Shown here piece by piece: positions 1 to 10,510 of a stretch of DNA of 31,451 nucleotides. This DNA is from Syncephalis plumigaleata. Lineage: Eukaryota > Zoopagomycota > Zoopagomycetes > Zoopagales > Piptocephalidaceae. Each line of letters starts with the position of its first letter. Positions within the stretch are counted from its first letter, which is position 1. The notes beneath the pieces were generated by a model that ran no database searches, was not told the DNA's origin, and saw nothing but the letters and a program-made list of their open reading frames with translations. Both the position numbers and the translations under genes were made by a program. The DNA lies in the NCBI GenBank assembly GCA_025201365.1, contig JAIXMF010000146.1:1-31451 (forward strand). The letters are read 5' to 3'.

Positions 1-1
1 A

Positions 2-106
2 TTCCCATTTGAATATTACGTTGTATTAAGACAAGTGGAACTGTTACCGCAAGTATTAGCGGATGCACTACGACAATACTTTAGTATAGTCAATGGTAGT
101 CATTAA
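2..106 (+). CDS. C-terminal fragment of an unidentified protein
   Basis: An open frame runs from the left edge to a TAA at 104-106. It encodes 34 residues, starting FPFEYYVVLRQ and ending SIVNGSH. No motif identifies a family. The stop is followed directly by a TAATAAA-like stretch that could serve as a poly(A) signal, which fits the 3' end of a plus-strand gene (or its last exon) entering from outside the window. The next gene starts about 250 bp downstream on the same strand. The reading is inferred from the open frame and residue composition only, and it could be chance. Confidence 0.4.
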   Translation, partial: FPFEYYVVLRQVELLPQVLADALRQYFSIVNGSH

Positions 107-356
107 TAAAGTATTGAATGCTTATATATAATAATGTAGCATTGATGTGTGTGATTGTAGATGACATGAATCTGTTATCAAGATGTAGATAATCAGGCAA
201 AAATGCCGATATTCACATGTGAAACTACAAATATCATAGATAAACGCGTACACACACACACGCACACTTGTAGCATAAGCGTTTCTTTTCTTTGTTCTAC
301 TTGTTGTTCTTTTATTGTTTTACACTTGTTAGTCATTACTCTCTCTTCTAGTCAAT
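107..356. other. intergenic / 5' flank of the phosphoglycerate dehydrogenase gene
   Basis: AT-rich spacer without a convincing gene. It holds a CA dinucleotide run, an ACGCGT hexamer at 244-249 and a pyrimidine-rich stretch (about 285-352) just before the ATG at 357, as is common in fungal leaders. A 69-codon open frame starting at 203 overlaps the real start and looks like chance. Confidence 0.5.
249..267. repeat. (CA)n microsatellite
   Basis: About nine CA units with one CG interruption, in the 5' flank of the phosphoglycerate dehydrogenase gene. Confidence 0.8.
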
Positions 357-2011
357 ATGGTGTTCAGTCAACGTCAACAGGAAATTCGTATCTTGCTACT
401 GGAGAATGTTAACCAAGTAGCCGTTGACCATTTACGTCAAAGTGGTTTTGACGTGGAACACCATGCTAAAGCATTACCAGAAGATGTACTAAAGGAAAAG
501 ATACGCAATGTACATATGATTGGTATTAGGTATGTAATACATGTAATATACTAGCATGTATATACTAATAGGTTAATGATATATAGGAGTAAAACACAAT
601 TGACAGCGGATATACTCAAGGAAGCCAAGCAATTATTGGCTATCGGTTGTTTCTGTATTGGTACTAATCAAGTGGATCTAGAAGCAGCTGCACGTCAAGG
701 AGTAAGTGATTATCATCATGATAATATACATTGCCATTAGTACTAATCACATATGTATATATATAATTATGTATAATTATGTATATGTATAGATAGCTGT
801 ATTCAATTCACCATTCAGTAATAGTCGTAGTGTTGGTAAGTAAATAGATCAAGAATGATTCTACTTGATATTAATATGGATTATTATGAATTATTAGCTG
901 AATTGGTATTGGGTGAGATTATCTCACTCGCTCGTCAATTGGGTGATCGTAATCGTGAATTACACAATGGCACTTGGAATAAAGTGTCAGCGAGTTGCTA
1001 CGAGATTCGTGGTAAAACACTAGGCATCGTAGGCTATGGTCATATTGGATCACAATTGAGTGTACTAGCGGAAGCAATGGGCATGCAAGTCATTTTCATG
1101 GATGTCCTGCAATTGATGCCATTGGGTTCTGCACACCCAGTCAATACATTGGATGAATTACTAAGTCAAGCGGATTTCGTCACATTACACGTACCGGAAA
1201 CACCCGAGACTAAACTGATGATCGGTGCACGAGAATTGGCACTCATGCGTAAGGGCAGCTATCTAATCAATGCTAGTAGAGGCACAGTGGTAAATATGGT
1301 TATAGTAGTAGTAATAGTAGTGATTGGATTATCTAATAGTTGATCGTTTAGGTGGATATCCCTGCATTGGCAGAAGCATTGAAATCCGGTCATCTAGGAG
1401 GAGCTGCGGTGGATGTCTACCCTAGTGAACCATTCAAGAATGGACCGGGTTTCGTTACCGAATTGATTGGATGTCCCAACACTATACTTACACCACATAT
1501 TGGTAAGTAATATAGTATTATGTGTGAAATACGAATGAATAACTCGTAATCTACAGGTGGATCTACCGAGGAGGCACAACGTGCCATTGGCGTGGAAGTA
1601 TCAGCCGCATTACAGAAATTCGCGCAAACTGGCTCGACACTTGGTGCGGTCAATTATCCCGAGGTGAATTTAAGAGTGGCACCGGGTGCCGGTCGTTTAG
1701 CACGTATTCTACACACGCATCAAAATGTTCCCGGTGTGCTTAAGGTGAGTAGACGATAATATTAGCGATACATATATACATGTATACATGTAGTACATTG
1801 TCATTAATTGCATTCTATATGATACACGCAATAATAGGAAATCAACAACATTCTAGCGGCTCATAATGTTGAGAAACAAATATGCGACAATCGTGGAGAT
1901 ATTGCCTATTTGATGGCGGATCTACGCGTCGATAATGACGAGGATCTGGGCGAGATATTCAGCAAAGTCTCCATGACACCTGCGAACATCCTAACGCGTA
2001 TTCTAGATTAG
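357..2011 (+). CDS. SER3: D-3-phosphoglycerate dehydrogenase (serine biosynthesis)
   Basis: Oxidises 3-phosphoglycerate with NAD+ in the first committed step of cytosolic serine synthesis. I place seven exons: 357-529, 587-701, 793-835, 898-1289, 1352-1502, 1557-1744 and 1838-2011, giving about 411 aa with all phases matching. The order is an N-terminal substrate-domain half (IGCFCIGTNQVDL, FNSPFSNSRSV, ELVLGEIISLARQL), a Rossmann NAD-binding domain (GIVGYGHIGSQ, then an acidic D in VIFMD), the substrate Arg in NASRGTVV, the catalytic His in TPHIGGSTEEA, and a C-terminal ACT domain (VPGVLKEINNILAAHNV) expected to give allosteric control. The frame opens directly into the first beta strand, so the roughly 50-residue N-terminal extension of yeast Ser3 is absent. 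The gene converges on polymerase epsilon with a 135 bp gap. Family assignment is firm; exon ends are manual but consistent. Confidence 0.95.
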
Positions 2012-2091
2012 ATGATTGCATCTCTCTACTCTACAAGGAAATAATCACGATTATCTAATAGGAATAATGAGTATCATACGCTCTATTATAT

Positions 2092-2097
2092 AATAAA
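2092..2097 (+). terminator. poly(A) signal of the phosphoglycerate dehydrogenase gene
   Basis: AATAAA hexamer 81 bp after the stop codon, in AT-rich sequence. Confidence 0.5.
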
Positions 2098-2109
2098 TAC
2101 AGAATGTGG

Positions 2110-2115
2110 TTTATT
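2110..2115 (-). terminator. poly(A) signal of the polymerase epsilon gene
   Basis: AATAAA on the minus strand, 32 bp past the stop of the polymerase gene. It lies just beyond the opposing gene's signal, so the two 3' UTRs probably overlap. Confidence 0.5.
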
Positions 2116-2146
2116 TTGTAAGAAAAATAATGTGATTAGATGGTTC

Positions 2147-5100
2147 TTATGTAGTACTACCACCATTATACCAACTTATAACATCAGCTAATCTCGTCAA
2201 TTTCTGTAGATTAGCTAAACGATAGAATATACGCAATTGCTGTACTAATGTTTTACGCGTAGGTTGTCCAGCCAATTCATAGGATCCCGCACAATTTGTA
2301 CATGTTAGTGCCAAGTGATTCTCCTTGATCCAACGACAACGTTTACACCGTAGATCTTGTAGTTGATACGCACGTACACGACGTTCCACTAATTGAATAA
2401 GCTGATCCTCGAGTATTGATTTGTCTAATGGTTGTTGACAACTACGACACTGCCATACAATCATGACAGAATCACTAGTACCGTCACCATTACTACTACT
2501 ACTATTATCAGCAATGACCGGATGTGGATCTCGACATAAATCGATATCACTGCAAGTGTGACAATAATTGCAGATGACTTGTGTTAAACGTACTGACGTG
2601 CAAGGATCCTCAAATCGTGACTCGTTACTGAATTCACCAATCTTCAACAGGGCAAGTAGATTACGTCGTAACACGCGTACTTCATGACTCGCCTCCGTCT
2701 CTAATGCTAATACATGACAGATGGATAATACGAATTCCAAGGCAGGATGTCGTTGTTCACGCCATGTACCCAACTGAAGGGGGAACGTGTAATCCGATAA
2801 AGAAGCATCTGTTATTCTCATTGGAGTATCACTATTTGATGCAAGTAATGCGGTATGTGCTTGTTTCTCAATATCCGGTACTAATCGTAATAAATGACGC
2901 GTAAATTTACGTTCAATTAAACGCTGTACGAATTCACGATAAGCAATATCACCGTCCTTCTTATCATTACTGCTATTGCCATTGCTGTTATTGTTGCTGT
3001 TAGTGTTGTCATCACCCGAATGAATACGTGTTCTATTCGCTTTATACGTTTGATAGACGAGTTCCGAGACAAGTCGTTCGAACGAGGGACGTATCGCCGA
3101 TGGTAGATATTCACCGAGACACCATCTCATTGATAATTCAGATGCAGTCTCCTCTTGCTCATTCTCCATAGTTGGATCGTACTTGCATAGAATACCACCG
3201 TAATTGGCAGGATCCAACCAAATGAGTCGTTCCCAATAAATAGTAGGCGTCAGTGTTAGATGACGGAATGGTGCCTTGTCATTAATCGATTGTATCACAT
3301 AATTCAAATACGCGTAAGCATTGCCTACTAATGTCTTGGTAGTAACAATGATCATTCGATTGAAATTGGCAAAGATGACTCGACTACCTAATCGTTTCAA
3401 CTCGACTATCAATTGCGATAATACCTTGCCCATCATAGTATGTAATAATTGATGCAGTAATGGATCATATAAGCGTGCCTGTCCACCCACCATCCATCGT
3501 TGTACACGTTCCACGAATAGAGCAGCAAATGGATTGTTAGTCTCTGCGTATTCTTGACAAAATGCACGTATCATTGTCTTGATTAAGGCGAATGCTGAAC
3601 TAGATACGCTATTTTCATCGCTTGTTTGTATCGATGTATCATCTGTATTCGTAGTAGCATTATCCATCTCCATATTACTATTGCTATTAGTAGTTAATAG
3701 ACTAGCTGTATTAGGATGATGATTGTCGATCAAGTCGGTTGTCCCTAATAGATGAGCTGATTCCAATAGTGTATTCGCTGCTAGTTCTGATAGATCGAGT
3801 GACACACAAACAGTACGATGTGAACCTGGTGTATTAATGTATGGCTCGGCTAAATCCTCCAATTCAAATCGATAATCTATATCGTATTCACGACCAAGAT
3901 CAGGATGATTATAACTGCCACTACTACTACTACTAGATGATAATGAAGATGACCACCATAATACATGACTATTGGCACGTAGTCTACGTGCAAAGAATAC
4001 ATCCATCAGTAGTTGAGTGGCATCACCATCAATATTGCCAATGGGTACATTAGCATAGCGTGCCAATGCTATTCTCTCTTGTAGCCAGATATCCAATTCA
4101 AAGTAACGATCAAGCATTAGACGTACACACCATCGATGCCAATTCAATGCGGGGAACTGATTCTCTTCCTGATGAGATGGCATCATTAACAAGGGTGTAT
4201 CTGTGAGACCACCACGTATAGTCGTACGCCAAATGGATTCAGACCATGGTGAACGTATAACAACTAGATTGGCACCCGTTCTACGATATTGATAATATTG
4301 CTGTTGCTGTTGTAGATGATCACCGAGTAATTGACGTATTGCTTTTAATCCAGCTGATTCTGTACGATGATAATCCACTTTGAATGTATAATCAATATCA
4401 TTAGATATTAATACTGAATGATCATCATCATCATTGTCACTATTGTTGTTGTTGTACTGTTCATGTTCTGTATACATTCGTTGAATGGCCGACAGTTGTT
4501 GTTGATCACCTGCTGGATCAATAATAATAATACACGCTTGTTGTTGACGAGTAAAGAATATACCAAAGCAATGACGTGCACCTGTCATTGAGTGATATAT
4601 ATAAATAGGATGTAATAAGGCGAGTGTATCTTCTCCTAAGTAGATGTTGGAAGTGGAAGTATTAGGTGGTGTGATTAATTCCTCTGTAGAGAATCCATCC
4701 TTCAAATAGTGAACATCTGACATGGAACGTGTGGTTAATCGATCTGTCACTATTGTTTGTATACAACCGAGATCTAGTAAGGCACGATCCAACGAGGAGA
4801 TCTTTGATTCGTACACGCCAACTACCATGGGATCATTACTTAATTCCTGAAAATGAGCGGCATTCTCTACGTAAGTTGTCTCCCATAATTTAATCTCATA
4901 TACATGATGTGCTCGATGTGATCTTGGTAGTTGCATATGACGTTTCGTAATCTTATATAAGGTTACATCACCATCCGTGTTATCCCATTGTTGATGTCGA
5001 TGATTCACGTAGAGACGACGTGGTACGTGTACTCGTATATCACATAGACGTTTATCGACTATTGCCCATACGCGTATCTGACCTGGTTGTTCCGTCTCGA

Positions 5101-8100
5101 CCATTTGTAATATTTGCCATGGATGTCCTAGTAAGCTTAATAGTTCACGATGCTGTACACGTAGTCGACCCACTTGATCGATCGATGGCACGAGATGTTT
5201 GAGTAATTGACGACGATGTCTACGCTCGTTGATTTGTTGTCGCCATTTCGGTTTACGATGCATTAACCAGCGTGAATAATCCGTGTATGGTGAGATGTCC
5301 TCGTCGTTTAACTCGCCGTCAATTGGTGATGCAGGTCGTTTACGTCGTACGGTGGCCACCTTTAGACCACGCCATTCATTGCCATTGCCTTGTTTAGTTG
5401 CTTGGCCAATATCCTCGATATCCATACAACTATTACCATCATTCTCATTACTAGTAAGTGCCGGTGTTGCCTTTACCGTAAAATGATCTGTAATACGTCG
5501 TTGTTGGTAGCGATCATCACGATCTGCCAATCGTTTAAGTAGCCAGTCAGGATGACGTACACGTGGCACGGGATTGGGTACACGTTGCATGGCCGCTGGA
5601 ATGGTAATCAACTTTTGTATAACCGATCCCAATCTCTCCTGATAATACTGCCAGTCGAGAATCTCGCGTAGTTGAAATTCTTGTAAACTATTGTTCTTCA
5701 ACCATTTACGTAGGAAATGCTTCTTAACCGATGTTTCCGCTGAGAATATCGCAACTGGTACGGCTCGTTCACTCACTGGATCGCCGTATGGCTGAGCAGA
5801 GATGATGAATCGACAGGCCAATCCCTTATCCTTTACCATTTGATCGCCGAGGAATTCCGCTAAACGACGCGCCGTACTAATCGAGGTGGACTTTTGTCCC
5901 CCGTATTCCTCCAGCGATTTCGACATACTACGATTCTCCGAAATGAGATCGAGCAATTCCTCGTCTTGTAGTCGAGCGCCCTTACTGAATAGCACGTCAA
6001 GCCATTGATCGGCCACACCTGCCACCGCGGCATAACAATCGGTAAGGGTGGATCCTTGTAGGAACACTTTGAATATTTGCGATTGAAATATCTTGATGAG
6101 TTTCAATTCACCGCGTCGTTTCACCTCGAATCCCTTCAACTCGGCGAGTGATCCGTCGAAATTAAACACGGCATATCGCTTCTTCAATAGTTTATCCGCC
6201 TCCTTTGACGATGGAAGTATCATGGCGTGATAGGGACCGTCCACCTCGAAGAAGATACTATTCTCCTCGCGTGTCTTATAGATGAATCGCTCGGGATCGA
6301 CCAACTCTTGATATTGTCGATTGGTGAATTGATCATGTACTAAATGGTTCAACATGACACACGGATAGGAAAAGAAGATGCTACGATTGTTAGTGAGTTG
6401 TAGCACGAAATTCTCTGGAAATGTCGATGGCAGTGTACACCATATACCATCGGTGTCCAATTCTAACGGGCGACCCAGTTGTTCGACGAGTTGTCGAGCC
6501 ATTTGAATAATCGAGGACCCGGTGTTACACACGACACCGGCCATCTCCATGGAGTACCATCGTGCCGCTTTACGCATGACATAGCCGTAGAACGAGTTGA
6601 GAATACATTTGTGCGCGAGTTGTAGCGAGTCGTAAACAACCACCATCTTACTCGCTTCATCCTGTTCCGCGGCATTCTTGGCCGTATCGTATTTCTTCTT
6701 CCACGTCTTGTGCAATCCCTTGTATTCGTAGCGACGATCACGGAAACTAAGCACGGTGTTGACGTAGAAGGGATTCTCCCGTTGACAAATAATTGCCTCC
6801 TTCTCGACTACTTTGGTGGCGTGTGTACGTGTATACACACGTCTACTGTAGTCAGCAATACGCTTTCTAAGAATGCTCGCTTGCTCGGTGGGCGACAACT
6901 GATGATAGGCGAGCATGGGATCTGACGGTCGTTTACCGGGGAATTGTTCCGCTGATAGTTGATTCTTGATCATACGATACTCGTTGCGGTCCGCTTGAAA
7001 GTATTGCCCGCGCCATAGCCAATTCATACGGCGATCGCACTCCTTGCCGGGTAAGTTAAAGTCGCAAGTGGCACAGACACGTTCATTCACGATGGCATCG
7101 GGTTGTAGACGATTGGTAAGAATGATATTAGGATACATGGCTGCCACATCTAAATGATAAATCTTTGGTGCCTCCAATCTTTCTGGTTTATCGCGTAAAT
7201 CGGCCAATTTCTGTATAATCTCTTCGCGTATCTAATAACAATGATTCTTAATTCATCGTATACTTTTATATCATCTTCTGTATTACCTCATTATAATTGA
7301 TGACATCGTCCATTTTCTTTTTATTCTCAACTTCTACCGTAAATCGAATGGCTGCATCAACTTGATCGATTAACTAGTAGATTAACCGGTTAATTAACTG
7401 CTTAATTAATGATATTAACGTAACTTACTTGTTGTGCGGCAGAAGGAACAATCTTGAATTGAATAGGAATGTCACTACGAAATACACCGGCCTCTAGTGC
7501 TTCCACATGTCCACCAACATACGTTTCACTCTCGAGTAAATGTCCATCGAATAGTTTCTCATATGGATCTTGATACTTATTCGGGATAATAACATTTGCA
7601 CGATATGCTTCCACCTAGTTAAACGTCAATCAGCCATGCTAGTAATGATGTGGTATTACATTGCACGTACCATTAACAGTAGTTCACACAATGTACCACT
7701 ACCTTTACGTAATACTTCATCGCCATTAGAGGGAATGATATTGCAAAGTGAAAAGATGAACGGATGCACGTATTTCATATATAAATAATAGGTGGCCACG
7801 GCATCTGACACGGAATACTGTGCTAGGGTTTGTGGTCGTTCCGCGGCAAATCTACACTTGTATTAGTTCGTGTTGAATTATGATAATAAATATCATGATT
7901 GCACGTAGTAACTCGTCTTACCGCGTCATATCTTCTGGATCAATTTCATCCGGATTATAGCCGAGTTTAGCTTTGGCTACCGCTTTAAGACCATGACTTC
8001 CTACAGGTAGGTAACTATCACGTTTAACCCATCGAAAACAATCCATATGAATGGCGTAGCGCGACTTGTATTCATCTTGTTCATCTCTAAAGAATCCAAT

Positions 8101-9744
8101 TTCCTAGTGTATAATATGTTAATGTGTTGATTCATTGTAAATAACAACAATCGAATACTTGCTTGTTTCATATCAATACCGTTGGCTTTGGCTCTTGCTT
8201 CAACGAATGGCCAATCGAACGAGTCACCGTTATAGGTGGCAAGTACAGTTGGGCGTAACTCTTCAATATGCTCAAAGAAACGTCGTAATAAACTAGCCTA
8301 TTATCATATTGTATACATAAATATATATATATATATATATATATGAATATACGTATTCATTTATATCGATATACATTATGACTTACCTCATCTGGTTCGT
8401 TAAATATATGAAATGGACCATCAAATTCCGGTTTAGGTGTATAGTCGAAATCATCAATATCTTGCGATACAATATCTCGATTGGTAATTAGGAAACCCTA
8501 TTGACGTGTTATTATTAGTGCAGTGTTACACTTGAGTAGATGACACGCTTACTTGACCATCTACCATGTACGATATCATCATAATGGAATCAATAGAAGC
8601 ATCAGGGAATTTAAGCGGTAGCTTTGTCGTTTCAATATCGAACGCTAACACCACAGGTTCTGGACGTTTTACGAGATCCGGTCGATGAATCAATGTAATG
8701 GTGCCGTTATTTGCTTTAACGTCGTACCATAAACCAACACGTATATCTACACGAATGTTAACAATCATGATAGTTATGTTGCAGGCTTTCTGTTTTACAA
8801 TACTTACCATTATCTATAGCAACACGAATATAGTACGGGATATCATATTCACGAATATCAACAATGTTATCCAGTATTTCTGTAGCAGTTCTTTTGGACA
8901 AAGTAGTATCTCGTAGTTTACTAGATAACGAACTAAAAACAAGTAAACTTAGTTAATTGATTACATTTCTATGTGTATTACTTACTCAGTAGTAGTAATT
9001 AGTGCATCAATCTCCACATCTGTCTTCTTCTCGTTACGTCTTATCGCTGGCATAATAATCTTTCGAACTGTTAATAATTCACGAACTGAACGAAACGATA
9101 GTTTTATAAATGTTCTCTTCAATCCCCGTAAATGATTGGGCATCTTTAGATCTTCTTTATGAACTTGTTCAACATGTTCAATCGTGTCTTCATACTGTTT
9201 CTTCAAGAAATCCTCCACTTCAGACTCTGTACCCGGCTAGTTATGAATATCATTAGTATTAATCGTATCATCATCATGTATTTCCAGGCAGAGTCAGTCA
9301 TTACCTTGCATGCAATAAGAAAATAGGGAGAATACACAATAGTTGCTTTAAACGTATTGCCATCTTCTTCAAGAAAGTAGTAATCAACACCTGCTCTACC
9401 CGATGGCGTATCTTTATCCTGTACTATTGTCTAATATATGCATGTTAATAATAGGATTGATATTAATGCTAACTAGTTGTACTTACTGGATGCATATTAA
9501 TTAGCCAGCCTAAACGTGGTGCACCCTCTTGAAATCGATGAAATCCCATACGTTCGTCGATAGCATCCATTGTGCGTGTATTCTCAAATTGTAGATCGAG
9601 ATTCGTTGGCTCATTATCAACATTAACGTTGTAAGTATTACTAGCAGTACGATTACCGCCCATGGCACTCGACTGCTGATATGCCGCACGGTATGGCCGT
9701 TTACCCCGACCGACACCGGGAGACTGACCGATATCCCGTGTCAT
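2147..9744 (-). CDS. POL2: DNA polymerase epsilon catalytic subunit
   Basis: Leading-strand replicative B-family polymerase with 3'-5' proofreading. There are twelve exons (minus strand, descending): 9744-9487, 9430-9305, 9236-8986, 8932-8808, 8746-8553, 8497-8387, 8297-8163, 8103-7922, 7851-7671, 7614-7429, 7373-7287 and 7231-2147. Phases match and give about 2306 aa, close to human POLE (2286). The start is the first ATG after an in-frame TAG. Visible motifs: Exo I ([11 protein letters not shown]), Exo II ([11 protein letters not shown]), Exo III ([12 protein letters not shown]); palm motif A ([10 protein letters not shown]), motif B ([13 protein letters not shown]), motif C ([10 protein letters not shown]); Fe-S cysteines CATC, GKEC and [10 protein letters not shown]; the inactive C-terminal polymerase half; and a Cys-rich tail (CNYC, CRSC, CKRC, CTNC) expected to bind Dpb2 and metal. 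Ser- and Asp/Asn-rich insertions lie in the C-terminal half. All catalytic residues are present and the frame is intact. Confidence 0.98.
8104..8162 (-). other. GC-AG intron in polymerase epsilon
   Basis: A 59 bp intron between exons 7 and 8. Its donor reads GCAAGT instead of GTAAGT and its acceptor is CTAG. Only this cut joins the protein segments GIDMKQ and [12 protein letters not shown] in frame; the nearby GT four bases downstream would shift the frame. GCAAGT is the usual form of the rare U2-type GC-AG class. Confidence 0.85.
8319..8344. repeat. (AT)n microsatellite in a polymerase epsilon intron
   Basis: About twelve AT units inside intron 6 of the polymerase gene, which at 89 bp is its longest intron. 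Confidence 0.85.
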
Positions 9745-9853
9745 TGCAACTGACTAAACGAAAGAAATGTCACTACAACTAGTATAATAACGAGTATAAG
9801 AGAAGGAAAAGGAAGGATTACTGCTCGTGACGTGGAATGAGATCAACGAGTAA

Positions 9854-9859
9854 ACGCGT
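9854..9859. promoter_or_regulatory. MCB-like box (ACGCGT) upstream of polymerase epsilon
   Basis: ACGCGT lies 110 bp upstream of the polymerase epsilon ATG, with TCGCGTTTT at about 9952-9960 further upstream. ACGCGT is the MBF site that drives G1/S transcription of replication genes in yeasts. The word also occurs in several coding parts of this window, so position is the main support. Confidence 0.4.
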
Positions 9860-10041
9860 GTTAAAGGAGTACGTGTACAAAAGAAAGAACATAAAGAAGA
9901 AAAATAATAGGAGCGGTAATAATAAAAAAGAACCGCGTTCTTACTATTTTCTCGCGTTTTTTCCATTGTCGTTGTCGCGAGTAGTATAATCATATTCATA
10001 TTAACACAATCCTATTTCAGTCAAATAGGTTCAAGTTATCT

Positions 10042-10055
10042 GACACACACACACA
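10042..10055. repeat. (AC)n short microsatellite
   Basis: About seven AC units in the divergent promoter region. Confidence 0.75.
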
Positions 10056-10269
10056 CATTGTATTTGACCAACTGGCATCAATGATGTTTTTGTTCTTTAT
10101 TCTATAATCATCTCTCAATAATGATCAATTCAGCATATTAAGCAGCAACAATATATAAATATTGTATTACTAATAGTACTAGCTGTATGGTATATTGTAC
10201 GTTTATTGATCATTCAATTAGTAAATAATCATTGCATGAAATAGGCGTAATAATGACTGATGAATCAAA

Positions 10270-10277
10270 TGACGTCA
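10270..10277. promoter_or_regulatory. CRE/ATF palindrome TGACGTCA
   Basis: A perfect 8-bp palindrome matching the cAMP-response element bound by ATF/CREB-type bZIP proteins. It lies 234 bp upstream of the IFRD start codon and 526 bp upstream of polymerase epsilon. No occupancy can be inferred from sequence. Confidence 0.4.
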
Positions 10278-10510
10278 TGCTATGTCATTGAAAGAAAAAG
10301 CAGCACTGGGAAATCCTGCAGAACTGAAATAAAACACTGCTTTGTTACAGACTTGGTTTTCATATTGTTTTACAACTCTTACTCTTCTTGTCTTTTGCTT
10401 GTATCGTTTATATAATTATATCTAGTATAACTCGATACTAACTCTTGCTACTACTACTACTATTACAACTTACTTGATAACATACTAAAAAAGAAGAAAA
10501 ATAAACGAAA

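Larger units (their letters stand above)
9745..10510. other. divergent promoter region between polymerase epsilon and IFRD genes
   Basis: 766 bp without a credible gene. Going left to right it holds an ACGCGT box and two further CGCGTT-type words near the polymerase side, a short AC repeat, AT-rich TATA-like stretches (around 10149-10158), a TGACGTCA palindrome, and a pyrimidine-rich leader before the IFRD start. An 81-codon minus-strand open frame at 9999-9754 is low-complexity and probably chance. Confidence 0.6.

Noticed and set aside
8340-8380. AT-rich tract as a possible origin or TATA element
   Set aside because: It lies inside an intron of polymerase epsilon, between well-defined splice sites; a microsatellite explains it.
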